A DNA stretch of 64,000 nucleotides, from contig LVWS01000033.1 in the NCBI GenBank assembly GCA_002083365.1, forward strand, positions 434,001-498,000, read 5' to 3'. Shown here piece by piece: positions 1-6,207 of this stretch (the stretch's first letter is position 1; each line of letters begins with the position of its first letter). The position numbers and the translations under genes were made by a program. The notes below the pieces were generated by a model, which was not told where the DNA came from, made no database searches, and saw only the letters and a list, made by a program, of their open reading frames with translations. This stretch comes from Nitrospira sp. SG-bin1 (GTDB lineage Bacteria; Nitrospirota; Nitrospiria; Nitrospirales; Nitrospiraceae).

Positions 1-384
1 GCGTACAAAAGCCCGGGAGCCATTCAAGCACAAACTGTCAATCTCAAGACCACAAAGAAATCGGTTCGCTTTAACCCGCCTAGTGACGCAATTGGAGCGG
101 TCGCCGCGATGACCTCATACATTGAGTATCTGATCCGAAAGTATCAGGACTATCAAAAGCAAGATACAGAGAAGGAAGGCAGCCGAAAGTACACTGTCAT
201 CTACTCCGCCATTCAGCGAGAGTATGGCTCAAAGTGGCAAACAATCCCTGCCAGCAGCTTCGAGGACTTGGTTTCGTTCCTTCAGCGACGAATCGATAAC
301 ACGAAAGTGGGTCGTATTCGTAAGAGCCGCGGTCAAAAGCGATATCACGGTTTTGAGGAGCACGAGCGGAGAGATGATGCCTAA
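1..384 (+). CDS. C-terminal part of an unrecognised protein (integron-cassette-like), 5' end outside window
   Basis: The reading frame is open from base 1 without a stop, so the gene starts upstream of the window; a methionine at 109 is internal. I do not recognise a named family. The visible 127 residues are hydrophilic, rich in Lys, Arg and Tyr, with a helical segment around SYIEYLIRKYQDYQ and a Trp-containing segment, and end in a very basic/acidic tail. The stop codon TAA (382-384) lies inside the GCCTAAC box that starts an attC-like site, which is typical of genes carried as integron cassettes. No function is proposed. Confidence 0.6.
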   Translation, partial: AYKSPGAIQAQTVNLKTTKKSVRFNPPSDAIGAVAAMTSYIEYLIRKYQDYQKQDTEKEGSRKYTVIYSAIQREYGSKWQTIPASSFEDLVSFLQRRIDNTKVGRIRKSRGQKRYHGFEEHERRDDA

Positions 385-459
385 CAAGTGCGTGGAGTCG
401 GACATGCTAGGTCGGCGCTTCGTCCTGCTTTCGCTTATCGCTCATACGCAGCGTTGGGC
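379..459 (+). mobile_element. attC-like recombination site (81 bp)
   Basis: The site opens with GCCTAAC (379-385), fitting RYYYAAC, and closes with GTTGGGC (453-459), fitting GTTRRRY; these outer boxes are complementary except for one G-T pair. Inner arms also pair imperfectly: TGCGTGGAG on the left against CTCATACGCA on the right, with an unpaired offset. This arrangement and length are those of integron attC sites. The upstream gene's stop codon lies in the first box. No integrase gene is in the window, so integron membership is inferred. Confidence 0.6.
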
Positions 460-474
460 GTCTTAGGCTGCATC

Positions 475-939
475 GTGAGCGACATTGGCAAAATAATCGA
501 ATCGAAACTTCTCGACTTGGTTGGTTTTTTAAAGGAGCCTAAGTGGTTCGGCCGTGAAAACGAACTGGTGAATTTGTTTGCTCACTCTTTCTTGGCACAA
601 GAGATTGACCAATCCAGAATTGGAATCGAGGTAGCGGTAAAACAACTACCGAGAACCGGCGCAAAGATGCTTGGGCGCAAGGACTTAGTGATTTGGCATA
701 ATCCTAATGAGACGGTTTGGATCAATGGTGTGCCTAGCAACGATCCAGCAGCTGTAGTTGAGTTCAAGGCTAATGATCATCGGCTATGCACTGGCGACAT
801 CACGTGGCTCTGTAACTTTACATCCCGCCATCCAGCTGTGGTGGGCTTCTCGGTGTGCAGTCTTATCTGCAAGGACCGCGGTATCGTGTTCACCCGTGTG
901 GCAAATGGCGTGGCAGGGGAACTCCAGCAGTATGTATAG
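475..939 (+). CDS. Small PD-(D/E)XK nuclease-like protein, cassette-borne
   Basis: A GTG at 475 is the likely start; the frame is open further upstream to 388 but that part is the attC-like site. The 154-residue product has an early Glu-containing helix (ENELVNLFAHSF), then KDLVIWHNP, then AAVVEFKAND. An Asp followed after a strand by Glu-x-Lys is the PD-(D/E)XK arrangement, which suggests a nuclease or nuclease-fold protein. I do not recognise the exact family. The gene lies between two attC-like sites, so it reads as one gene cassette. Function (restriction, repair or defence) is undetermined; the fold call is inference from motif order only. Confidence 0.55.
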   Translation: MSDIGKIIESKLLDLVGFLKEPKWFGRENELVNLFAHSFLAQEIDQSRIGIEVAVKQLPRTGAKMLGRKDLVIWHNPNETVWINGVPSNDPAAVVEFKANDHRLCTGDITWLCNFTSRHPAVVGFSVCSLICKDRGIVFTRVANGVAGELQQYV

Positions 940-948
940 ACGTAAGAC

Positions 949-1001
949 GCCCAACAAACCGGTGCAACCGACCGGTTTCGCCGGCGGATGAGTGGCTAGG
1001 C
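949..1001 (+). mobile_element. Short attC-like recombination site (53 bp)
   Basis: It begins GCCCAAC (949-955, fits RYYYAAC) ten bases after the stop of the preceding gene and ends GCTAGGC (995-1001), one base off GTTRRRY. The interior CAACCGACCGG pairs imperfectly with CCGGCGGATG around a TTTCG loop, the shape of short attC sites. It is more degenerate on the right than the site at 379-459. Confidence 0.5.
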
Positions 1002-1238
1002 GCTAGGTAGTCCCGCTTGGTGTCTGCGAGGGAATGTGCTGTTGCTTGATCGTGCGAATGTTAAGTGGTGGAAAAAGCCACTGGCTCTCCACCACGGTCG
1101 TCCGAGCAGGGTGCTTGGCTCAAATTCCCGTAGCACAAAATTAGGTGTAATTGACCTGCAGCCGGATTCCAGCGGGCGCTTGCGAACGGTTCGCGTTAAA
1201 CTCCCAAAGTTTGTGTCAGAGACTTTGACCCACCTCTA

Positions 1239-1634
1239 TTGTCGGGCAGGTGTCCAAAAGGGTGTCCGGACTTGGTCATCTGGGACCTGCGGGGAGAGAC
1301 CCTTCGCTTTGTTGAGGTAAAGTGTCCAGAATGGGATGCCCCTTCAGTTGAGCAAACGCAATTTCTGGCGACAGCTGGGGAGCGCGGAATTGTTGCATCA
1401 GTAATTGTTTTAAGTTGGCTGGCGTGGCCACATAAAAAACGGGGGTCGGTTCGTGGCATTGCACTACATGGACAATTCCCGAATACATATGAGACTTTTC
1501 AATCCAACACCCTCAGCAGCCGCGTGCCCTCCAGACCCATCTTCGTCCTCTACGCCTATGGTTGGGTGCGCAACTTTCCCTTTCACCGCTCCATGCTACA
1601 GACTTGCTTTTTGGGGTATCTGGGCCTAGCCTAG
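1239..1634 (+). pseudogene. VRR-NUC domain fragment, probably frameshifted
   Basis: The segment from about 1251 encodes KGCPDLVIWDLRG then RFVEVKCPEWD and EQTQFLATAGERG. The order G-x-PDL, E-V-K and a following Gln is the VRR-NUC nuclease signature (a PD-(D/E)XK subgroup). The expected N-terminal part is not in this frame; plausible sequence (KLPKFVSETLTHLY) lies just upstream in another frame, suggesting a frameshift near 1250. Homology seems to stop near 1440, after which the frame runs on without recognisable content. The start used here is a TTG and is not convincing. I see nothing else coding in 1002-1238 or 1441-1662. Confidence 0.4.
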
Positions 1635-1662
1635 GGAATAGCAGTCAACAATGGAGGCATAC

Positions 1663-1860
1663 ATGGCGAAAGCCAAGGCCGAAGCGTTGGAACTCATTAA
1701 GAAACTACCTGACGACGTGAGCACCAGCGCAATCATGGAAGAGCTGTTCTTCAAACAACAAGTCGAGAAAGGTCTTCAGGATGTAGCCGAGGGTCGGGTC
1801 CTCACCCACGCAGAGCTGAAAGAAAGAATGGCCCGATGGCGCAAGTCCGCTGGTCGCTGA
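1663..1860 (+). CDS. Antitoxin of a ParE/RelE-type toxin-antitoxin pair
   Basis: The start at 1663 is chosen over an in-frame ATG at 1651 because GGAGG lies about seven bases before it. The 65-residue product is mostly helical and charged, starting MAKAKAEALELIKKLPDD and containing IMEELFFKQQVEKGLQD, the usual style of the small antitoxins that precede ParE/RelE toxins. The last 25 bases overlap the toxin gene, which implies translational coupling. By family knowledge it should bind and neutralise the toxin and repress the operon; the C-terminal basic stretch is the likely toxin-binding tail. Confidence 0.75.
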   Translation: MAKAKAEALELIKKLPDDVSTSAIMEELFFKQQVEKGLQDVAEGRVLTHAELKERMARWRKSAGR

Positions 1861-2153
1861 CCGCCGGGAACGATCTTCAGGATATCGAAAACTTTATCGC
1901 CCGCGATTCTGTACTCCATGCGATTACATTCGTCGATCGTATCGTCGAATCTGCAGACACACTCCTCAAGAATCCGCACATCGGGCGCATCGTTCCCGAA
2001 TTCAGTCGTCCAGACCTGCGAGAAGTGATTTTCGGGAATTACCGAATCGTCTATCTCCTGAAAGACGACGAAGTCTTTATTCTGCGAGTGGTCCACGGCG
2101 CGCGGGATTTGCTAGCCCTTGTCCGCCGAGAACCTTGGGACATAGGCAGCTAG
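1836..2153 (+). CDS. ParE/RelE-superfamily toxin
   Basis: The 105-residue protein carries the typical ParE order: VRWSLTAGNDLQDIENFIA at the N-terminus, a central helix with PHIGRIVPEF, then GNYRIVYLLKDDEVFILRVVHGARD at the C-terminus. ParE proteins inhibit DNA gyrase, while RelE relatives cleave mRNA; the sequence looks more ParE-like, but the target cannot be settled by eye. The gene overlaps its antitoxin by 25 bases. It sits next to cassette-like and nuclease-like genes, consistent with an accessory region. Confidence 0.8.
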   Translation: MAQVRWSLTAGNDLQDIENFIARDSVLHAITFVDRIVESADTLLKNPHIGRIVPEFSRPDLREVIFGNYRIVYLLKDDEVFILRVVHGARDLLALVRREPWDIGS

Positions 2154-2440
2154 GAATTGGGAGCCCCCTGTGACAGAACAGAATCCTCGAAGAGGATGCG
2201 TACTTCTTCCTCACCATGAGCAGGAGCGGGTAATGTCCTATCGATGGTGACTATTGGAAATCCAACCAGCGCCTATTCTCCCCCTCGCAGGCACCGCTCC
2301 GCCATGGCCGGATCCCTGTTTTGCGCACGTCCAGGGTCAACCAATCGTCTCGGATGCTAATAGTGTCTGGGTTAGAATTGAGCTTTCAAGAGCCAACGTC
2401 GGTACGGGCGAGGGGCCTAGAGTTGCTCTCTCGACACTGA
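2154..2440. other. Intergenic stretch without recognised gene
   Basis: This gap separates the rightward toxin gene from the leftward nucleotidyltransferase gene. Reading frames across it (for example on the plus strand from 2254) have no recognisable protein features. I see no clear terminator or repeat. Confidence 0.4.
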
Positions 2441-2940
2441 TTAGGAAGAGAGCTTCTTCAGCTTGGATGCTTGTTCTTCCTGGAGCGCTTCAAGCTCGGC
2501 CAGGGCTTCGAGATCTTTGGGGCGGCCGGCGGCACGTTTGACCTCAATCAATTTCGATAAGGTGATGCAGCGGCAAGAAACGCCGAATAGCTTGATGTCG
2601 ATTGTGTGGGGCAGCAGGTCTTCATACTGCCCCCCGCCAATAATTTCTCCCAGCAAGTCCAGCGCGCCGACATCGGTGATGAGGGTGAAATTGAGTCCAC
2701 GCTGGAGTGTGGGGGTGTCGAACTGAAACGGCAAGCCTTCCGGCGCACCGCGCAGATAGGGATGATAGGGAGCCAGGCAGGCGGTCAGCCGTCGAGGTTC
2801 TGGTCCGACCGACCGTACACCACGTCCAAATCCATTGTTAACCGGGATGCTCCGTGAGCCGTTGCCGCAGCGCCCCCGACGAGAATGAATTCCACGTGGG
2901 CTGTTGCCAGCAGCTTGATGAGCGCTTCAAAGTCTGTCAT
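2441..2940 (-). pseudogene. DUF6036/AbiEii-like nucleotidyltransferase, one-base frameshift
   Basis: Reading leftwards from ATG 2940 gives an N-terminal part containing EFILVGGAAATAHG and RLTMDLDVVY, the GG(x)n-DxD type core of nucleotidyltransferases, but it stops at about 2797. Sequence resumes in another frame as RLTACLAPYHPYLRGAPEGL and continues to the stop at 2441, with TLITDVGALDLLGE and KRAAGRPKDLEALAELEAL, typical of the C-terminal part of this family. Restoring one C between the two parts would give an uninterrupted protein of about 166 residues. It is therefore either a recent pseudogene or a sequencing error. The start overlaps the end of the small gene upstream by 14 bases, so the two form an operon. 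Confidence 0.7.
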
Positions 2941-3121
2941 GCGCGGTCGATCGAGGCGCTCGTTTCAGCTCGGCGGCAAATTGTTGCAGTGCGTGCAGCT
3001 GTCGAAATCGTTGTTCGACGGAGAGCTTCAAGTTTTCCCGCAAGAGTGTGCGATCGACATCGTGCTTATAGCGTTCAATGACGGGATCAGGGAAGAGCGC
3101 TGCTGGTTGATTCTGCACCAT
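2927..3121 (-). CDS. Small partner protein of the nucleotidyltransferase
   Basis: This 64-residue protein contains DPVIERYKHDVDRTLLREN followed by LKLSVEQRFRQLHALQQFA. I recognise this layout from small proteins commonly encoded directly before DUF6036-type nucleotidyltransferases, but know no established function. The 14-base overlap with the downstream gene supports coupled translation. The arrangement resembles nucleotidyltransferase-based toxin-antitoxin pairs; that role is inference. Confidence 0.65.
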   Translation of the reverse strand: MVQNQPAALFPDPVIERYKHDVDRTLLRENLKLSVEQRFRQLHALQQFAAELKRAPRSTAHDRL

Positions 3122-3325
3122 GGACGCAGTCTAGCACTGCGATGTTCACGGCGCAACGAAGGGAGGATCTCTATACAACAGAGTCACTCTTCCGTGAGGA
3201 GCAGATGGTGATTCGCGCATCCTGCTTCTTAGCCGAGCACACTCCTGCATACAAGAATCTGCTGGCATGCGAAGTAACTGGTAAGTGCGGATGCGGTATT
3301 GGGAATTAGGTCTGCGACGAAACGG

Positions 3326-4708
3326 CTACTTTTTTCTCACCATAATGCGGAGCGGGGTACCGGTGAATTGGTACGTCTCGCGCAGCTGGTTTTCCAAATA
3401 TTTCAGATACGAGGGCGTGAGGTCCTCCGGATGGCCGACGAACAAGGCGAAGACCGGCGGTTTGGTGGCCACCTGTGTGATGAAGGCGGATTTCGTGACG
3501 GCGGACGGCTTGTGTTTGCGAGTCGGCAAGGGGTGGGTCACTAGAATCCTCTGGAGCCAAGTATTCAGCATTCCGGTGGGAACGCGCTTGGTAAACATGG
3601 TGTGCACGTCCCTGAGAAGAGGAAACAGGCGATGGACGGAGTCCGGTTTGAGGGCTGAGCCGTATAGGATCGGCGCCCAGGTGAGGAAGGGAAACCGGCG
3701 ACGGAGTTCGCGTTCATACGCTTGTCGTGCCTTCGGATCTGCAGCGCGCAAATCCCACTTGTTGATCAAGAGAATGCAGGCACGCCCTTGCTTCAGAATG
3801 GCTCCGGCAATCTTGGTATCTTGTTCCGTGACGCCTTCCACCCCATCCAGAATCAGGATGGCGATGTCCGACCGGCCGATGGCACGGAGAGATCGGAGGA
3901 CGCTGTAGCCTTCCACTCCGCGGTCGACCTTGCCGCGCCGCCTGATGCCGGCTGTGTCGGTAAAAACATAACGTTGATCCTGGTGCGTGACCAGCGAGTC
4001 GATCGGGTCACGCGTGGTTCCCGGAACATCGCTCACGACGACCCGTTCCTCTCCAAGCAAGGCGTTCACGAGGGTGGATTTTCCGACGTTCGGACGGCCT
4101 ACCACAGCCACGCGGGGAAGTTGTTGCAGCTGGTCGGATTCCTCAGTCGATGGAAGGAGCGGATAGATCGCATCCAATAATTCGGCGACCCCCAAGCCAT
4201 GTTCGGCCGACACGGGATAGAGTTGGTCGGTACCCAACTTGTAGAAATCGGCGAGCAACGGCTCGGACTTCGGCGTGTCGATCTTGTTGATCGCATAGAA
4301 CAGTGGTTTCGTCACTCCACGCAGCAGCCGCACCACTTCATGATCCGGCGGAGTCAATCCCGAGCGACCGTCCAAGAGCACGATGAGGATGTCCGCTTCA
4401 GCGATCGCCAGTTCCGACTGTCGTCGAATCAACGTCAACATACTGTCGGAAGCAGACAGATCCAGACCTCCCGTGTCGACCAGCCGAAACTTTCGATTGC
4501 GGTAGGCGGCATCGGCATAGTTACGGTCGCGGGTCACTCCCGGAACATCGTCCACGATCGCGATCTTCACACCCAAGATTTTGTTGAACAGCGTCGATTT
4601 CCCCACGTTCGGCCGCCCGATGATGGCCACGAGCGGCGGCGGTCCGCCTTCTGTCGGGAGTAACGGCAGCGTCGGTTCTTGTTGGGGAGCAGACTTTGCG
4701 CGCGGCAT
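3326..4708 (-). CDS. der: GTPase Der (EngA), ribosome assembly
   Basis: Der is an essential GTPase with two G domains and a KH-like C-terminal domain that acts in 50S ribosomal subunit maturation. Both P-loops are present as GRPNVGKS (residues 31-38 and 204-211). The first domain has DVPGVTRD, DTGG and NKID (141-144); the second has DVPGTTRD, DTAG and NKWD. The C-terminus ends in the KH-like region with GTPLRIMVRKK. Length 460 fits the family, with a Pro-rich N-terminal extension of about 25 residues. It is transcribed away from the nucleotidase gene, with 81 bases between starts. About 200 bases downstream (3122-3325) hold nothing I recognise. Confidence 0.97.
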   Translation of the reverse strand: MPRAKSAPQQEPTLPLLPTEGGPPPLVAIIGRPNVGKSTLFNKILGVKIAIVDDVPGVTRDRNYADAAYRNRKFRLVDTGGLDLSASDSMLTLIRRQSELAIAEADILIVLLDGRSGLTPPDHEVVRLLRGVTKPLFYAINKIDTPKSEPLLADFYKLGTDQLYPVSAEHGLGVAELLDAIYPLLPSTEESDQLQQLPRVAVVGRPNVGKSTLVNALLGEERVVVSDVPGTTRDPIDSLVTHQDQRYVFTDTAGIRRRGKVDRGVEGYSVLRSLRAIGRSDIAILILDGVEGVTEQDTKIAGAILKQGRACILLINKWDLRAADPKARQAYERELRRRFPFLTWAPILYGSALKPDSVHRLFPLLRDVHTMFTKRVPTGMLNTWLQRILVTHPLPTRKHKPSAVTKSAFITQVATKPPVFALFVGHPEDLTPSYLKYLENQLRETYQFTGTPLRIMVRKK

Positions 4709-4789
4709 AACGTATCGGACCGTAACATAGGGTTTTTCTCAAAGACAACCGTCTCGCCTTCCCGTTCGCCCTCCGATATACTTTTGCCC

Positions 4790-5488
4790 ATGACGCAGTC
4801 CTCAGTCCTCGGTTCTCGGCACTTCCCGGACTGGACCCAGATCGACGATGTGCTGCTCGATATGGACGGCACGTTGCTCGACCGCCATTTCGATAATTTC
4901 TTTTTCGAGGAGGAGCTGCCGCGTCGATATGCGGTACTGCACGTTCTTTCGTTTGAAACGGCCCGCGATCGCTTGATGGCCATGTACCGATCCGTCGAAG
5001 GGGAACTCGCGTGGACGGACCTGGATTACTGGACCAAGCGGGTCGGCATCGACGTGGTGGCGATGCACAAGGAACTCGACCACATGATCGGTTTTCTCCC
5101 CGGCGCCGAGGAGTTCTTGCGCCATCTCCGACAGCTTGGGAAGCGCGTGACGATCGTGACGAACGCCCATTCGACGGGTGTGTCGGTCAAGGTCGCCAAG
5201 ACCGGTCTGGATCGGTATGTGAATAGGATTGTGGACGCCTTTGAAGTCGGCTATCTCAAGATGCGACCGGAGTATTGGCCGAACTGCCGGCGGCTTCTCG
5301 GCTTCGACCCGAAACGGTCCCTGTTCATGGATGACGATGAAGGATGTCTGATGGCCGCGAAGGAGTTCGGCGTGGCCTACCTGGTTCATAGCGCCAAGTC
5401 GAGTTCGCAATTGCCGCCGGCTCCGCTGTCTCAGTTTGTCTCCATCTCGGGATTTGCGCCGCTGTTGAACGGTCAGTTACGAGATTAA
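4790..5488 (+). CDS. HAD-family hydrolase, YrfG-like GMP/IMP nucleotidase
   Basis: The ATG at 4790 is preferred because upstream in-frame sequence overlaps the der start region and is not protein-like. The 232-residue product has HAD motif I (VLLDMDGTLLD), motif II (IVTNAHS), the motif III lysine region (GYLKMRPEYW) and motif IV (FMDDDEG). Overall order and the segment WTDLDYWTKRVGIDV closely resemble E. coli YrfG, a purine 5'-nucleotidase acting on GMP and IMP. The substrate is inferred from that resemblance. The 3' end overlaps the convergent methyltransferase gene by 4 bases. Confidence 0.85.
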   Translation: MTQSSVLGSRHFPDWTQIDDVLLDMDGTLLDRHFDNFFFEEELPRRYAVLHVLSFETARDRLMAMYRSVEGELAWTDLDYWTKRVGIDVVAMHKELDHMIGFLPGAEEFLRHLRQLGKRVTIVTNAHSTGVSVKVAKTGLDRYVNRIVDAFEVGYLKMRPEYWPNCRRLLGFDPKRSLFMDDDEGCLMAAKEFGVAYLVHSAKSSSQLPPAPLSQFVSISGFAPLLNGQLRD

Positions 5489-6105
5489 CTAGGTCCGGTG
5501 GCGGTGCCTCTATACATTTCACCACCCAGTCTGGGCACAGCCGTCATGGTGAAGCGATCGAGGTGGGCGATCTGGAGCCCGGCCTGAGCAATCAGCCGGT
5601 CGATTTGTCGGTTCAGGTTACAGCCGCAGCCGATCACATTCTGAATAGGATTCAGCCGATCCTGCCAGGCAGCAACCTTTCGATCATCGCTCCGGCCATG
5701 TTCCAGGAAGAGAAACTTCCCTCCCGGCTTGAGGACACGCCCGACTTCTTGCAATGCCAGCACTGGATCGGGAATCGTGCAGAGTGTCCAGGTGCTGATG
5801 ACATAATCAAACCGTCGATCGGCATAGGGTAAAGTCTCGGCGGAGTCCCGTTGAATTCTAACAGGAAACGAGAGGCGGGCGCTGCGTGCTGAGATTGTTT
5901 TTGGGAGGAGCTGGGCAGGGTCAATCGCGTGGAGTTCTGTGACGGTTTCCGGATAGTGCGGCAGATTCAGCCCGGTCCCTATCCCGAGTTCAAGAACTTC
6001 ACCATGAGCTGAAGCGAGTAGGCCCCTACGCAAACGACGAAATTCTTCTCCCGCCATCACCCACTCCATGAGGCGGGGGAAGATATGTTCGCAGTAGAAT
6101 CCCAT
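5485..6105 (-). CDS. Class I SAM-dependent methyltransferase
   Basis: The real gene is the 206-residue protein starting at ATG 6105. It carries motif I as VLELGIGTGLNLPHY (about residues 37-51), the acidic post-I residue in LHAIDPA, motif II in FDYVISTWTLCTI and motif III in VLKPGGKFLFLEHG, all typical of Methyltransf_11/UbiE-like enzymes. The segment GCGCNLNRQID near the C-terminus is common in a thiol/METTL7-like subgroup, but the substrate cannot be named. The same frame stays open far upstream through leuS on the opposite strand; that is only the antisense of leuS. Confidence 0.88.
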   Translation of the reverse strand: MGFYCEHIFPRLMEWVMAGEEFRRLRRGLLASAHGEVLELGIGTGLNLPHYPETVTELHAIDPAQLLPKTISARSARLSFPVRIQRDSAETLPYADRRFDYVISTWTLCTIPDPVLALQEVGRVLKPGGKFLFLEHGRSDDRKVAAWQDRLNPIQNVIGCGCNLNRQIDRLIAQAGLQIAHLDRFTMTAVPRLGGEMYRGTATGPS

Positions 6106-6114
6106 CGCGCGGGT

Positions 6115-6120
6115 AGTATA
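6115..6120 (-). promoter_or_regulatory. -10-like box close to the methyltransferase start
   Basis: On the minus strand TATACT lies 9 bases before the ATG at 6105, with no Shine-Dalgarno between. If used as a -10 element, the transcript would start at or just before the start codon (leaderless). No good -35 is visible. Confidence 0.3.
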
Positions 6121-6207
6121 ACAAGAGATCCGGCCGGTCGACGTCGCAACTTGTGACCCCAGAAGGGCTATGTTAGAGTCCTCAGTCCTTTTGGCGGCTA
6201 ATTGACC

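Noticed and set aside
1502..1567. A third possible attC site (ATCCAAC ... GTTGGGT)
   Set aside because: The outer boxes fit the consensus but the inner arms do not pair, so I do not support it.
2254..2541. A 95-codon plus-strand frame between the toxin and nucleotidyltransferase genes
   Set aside because: No ribosome site or protein-like features, and it overlaps the supported gene on the other strand.
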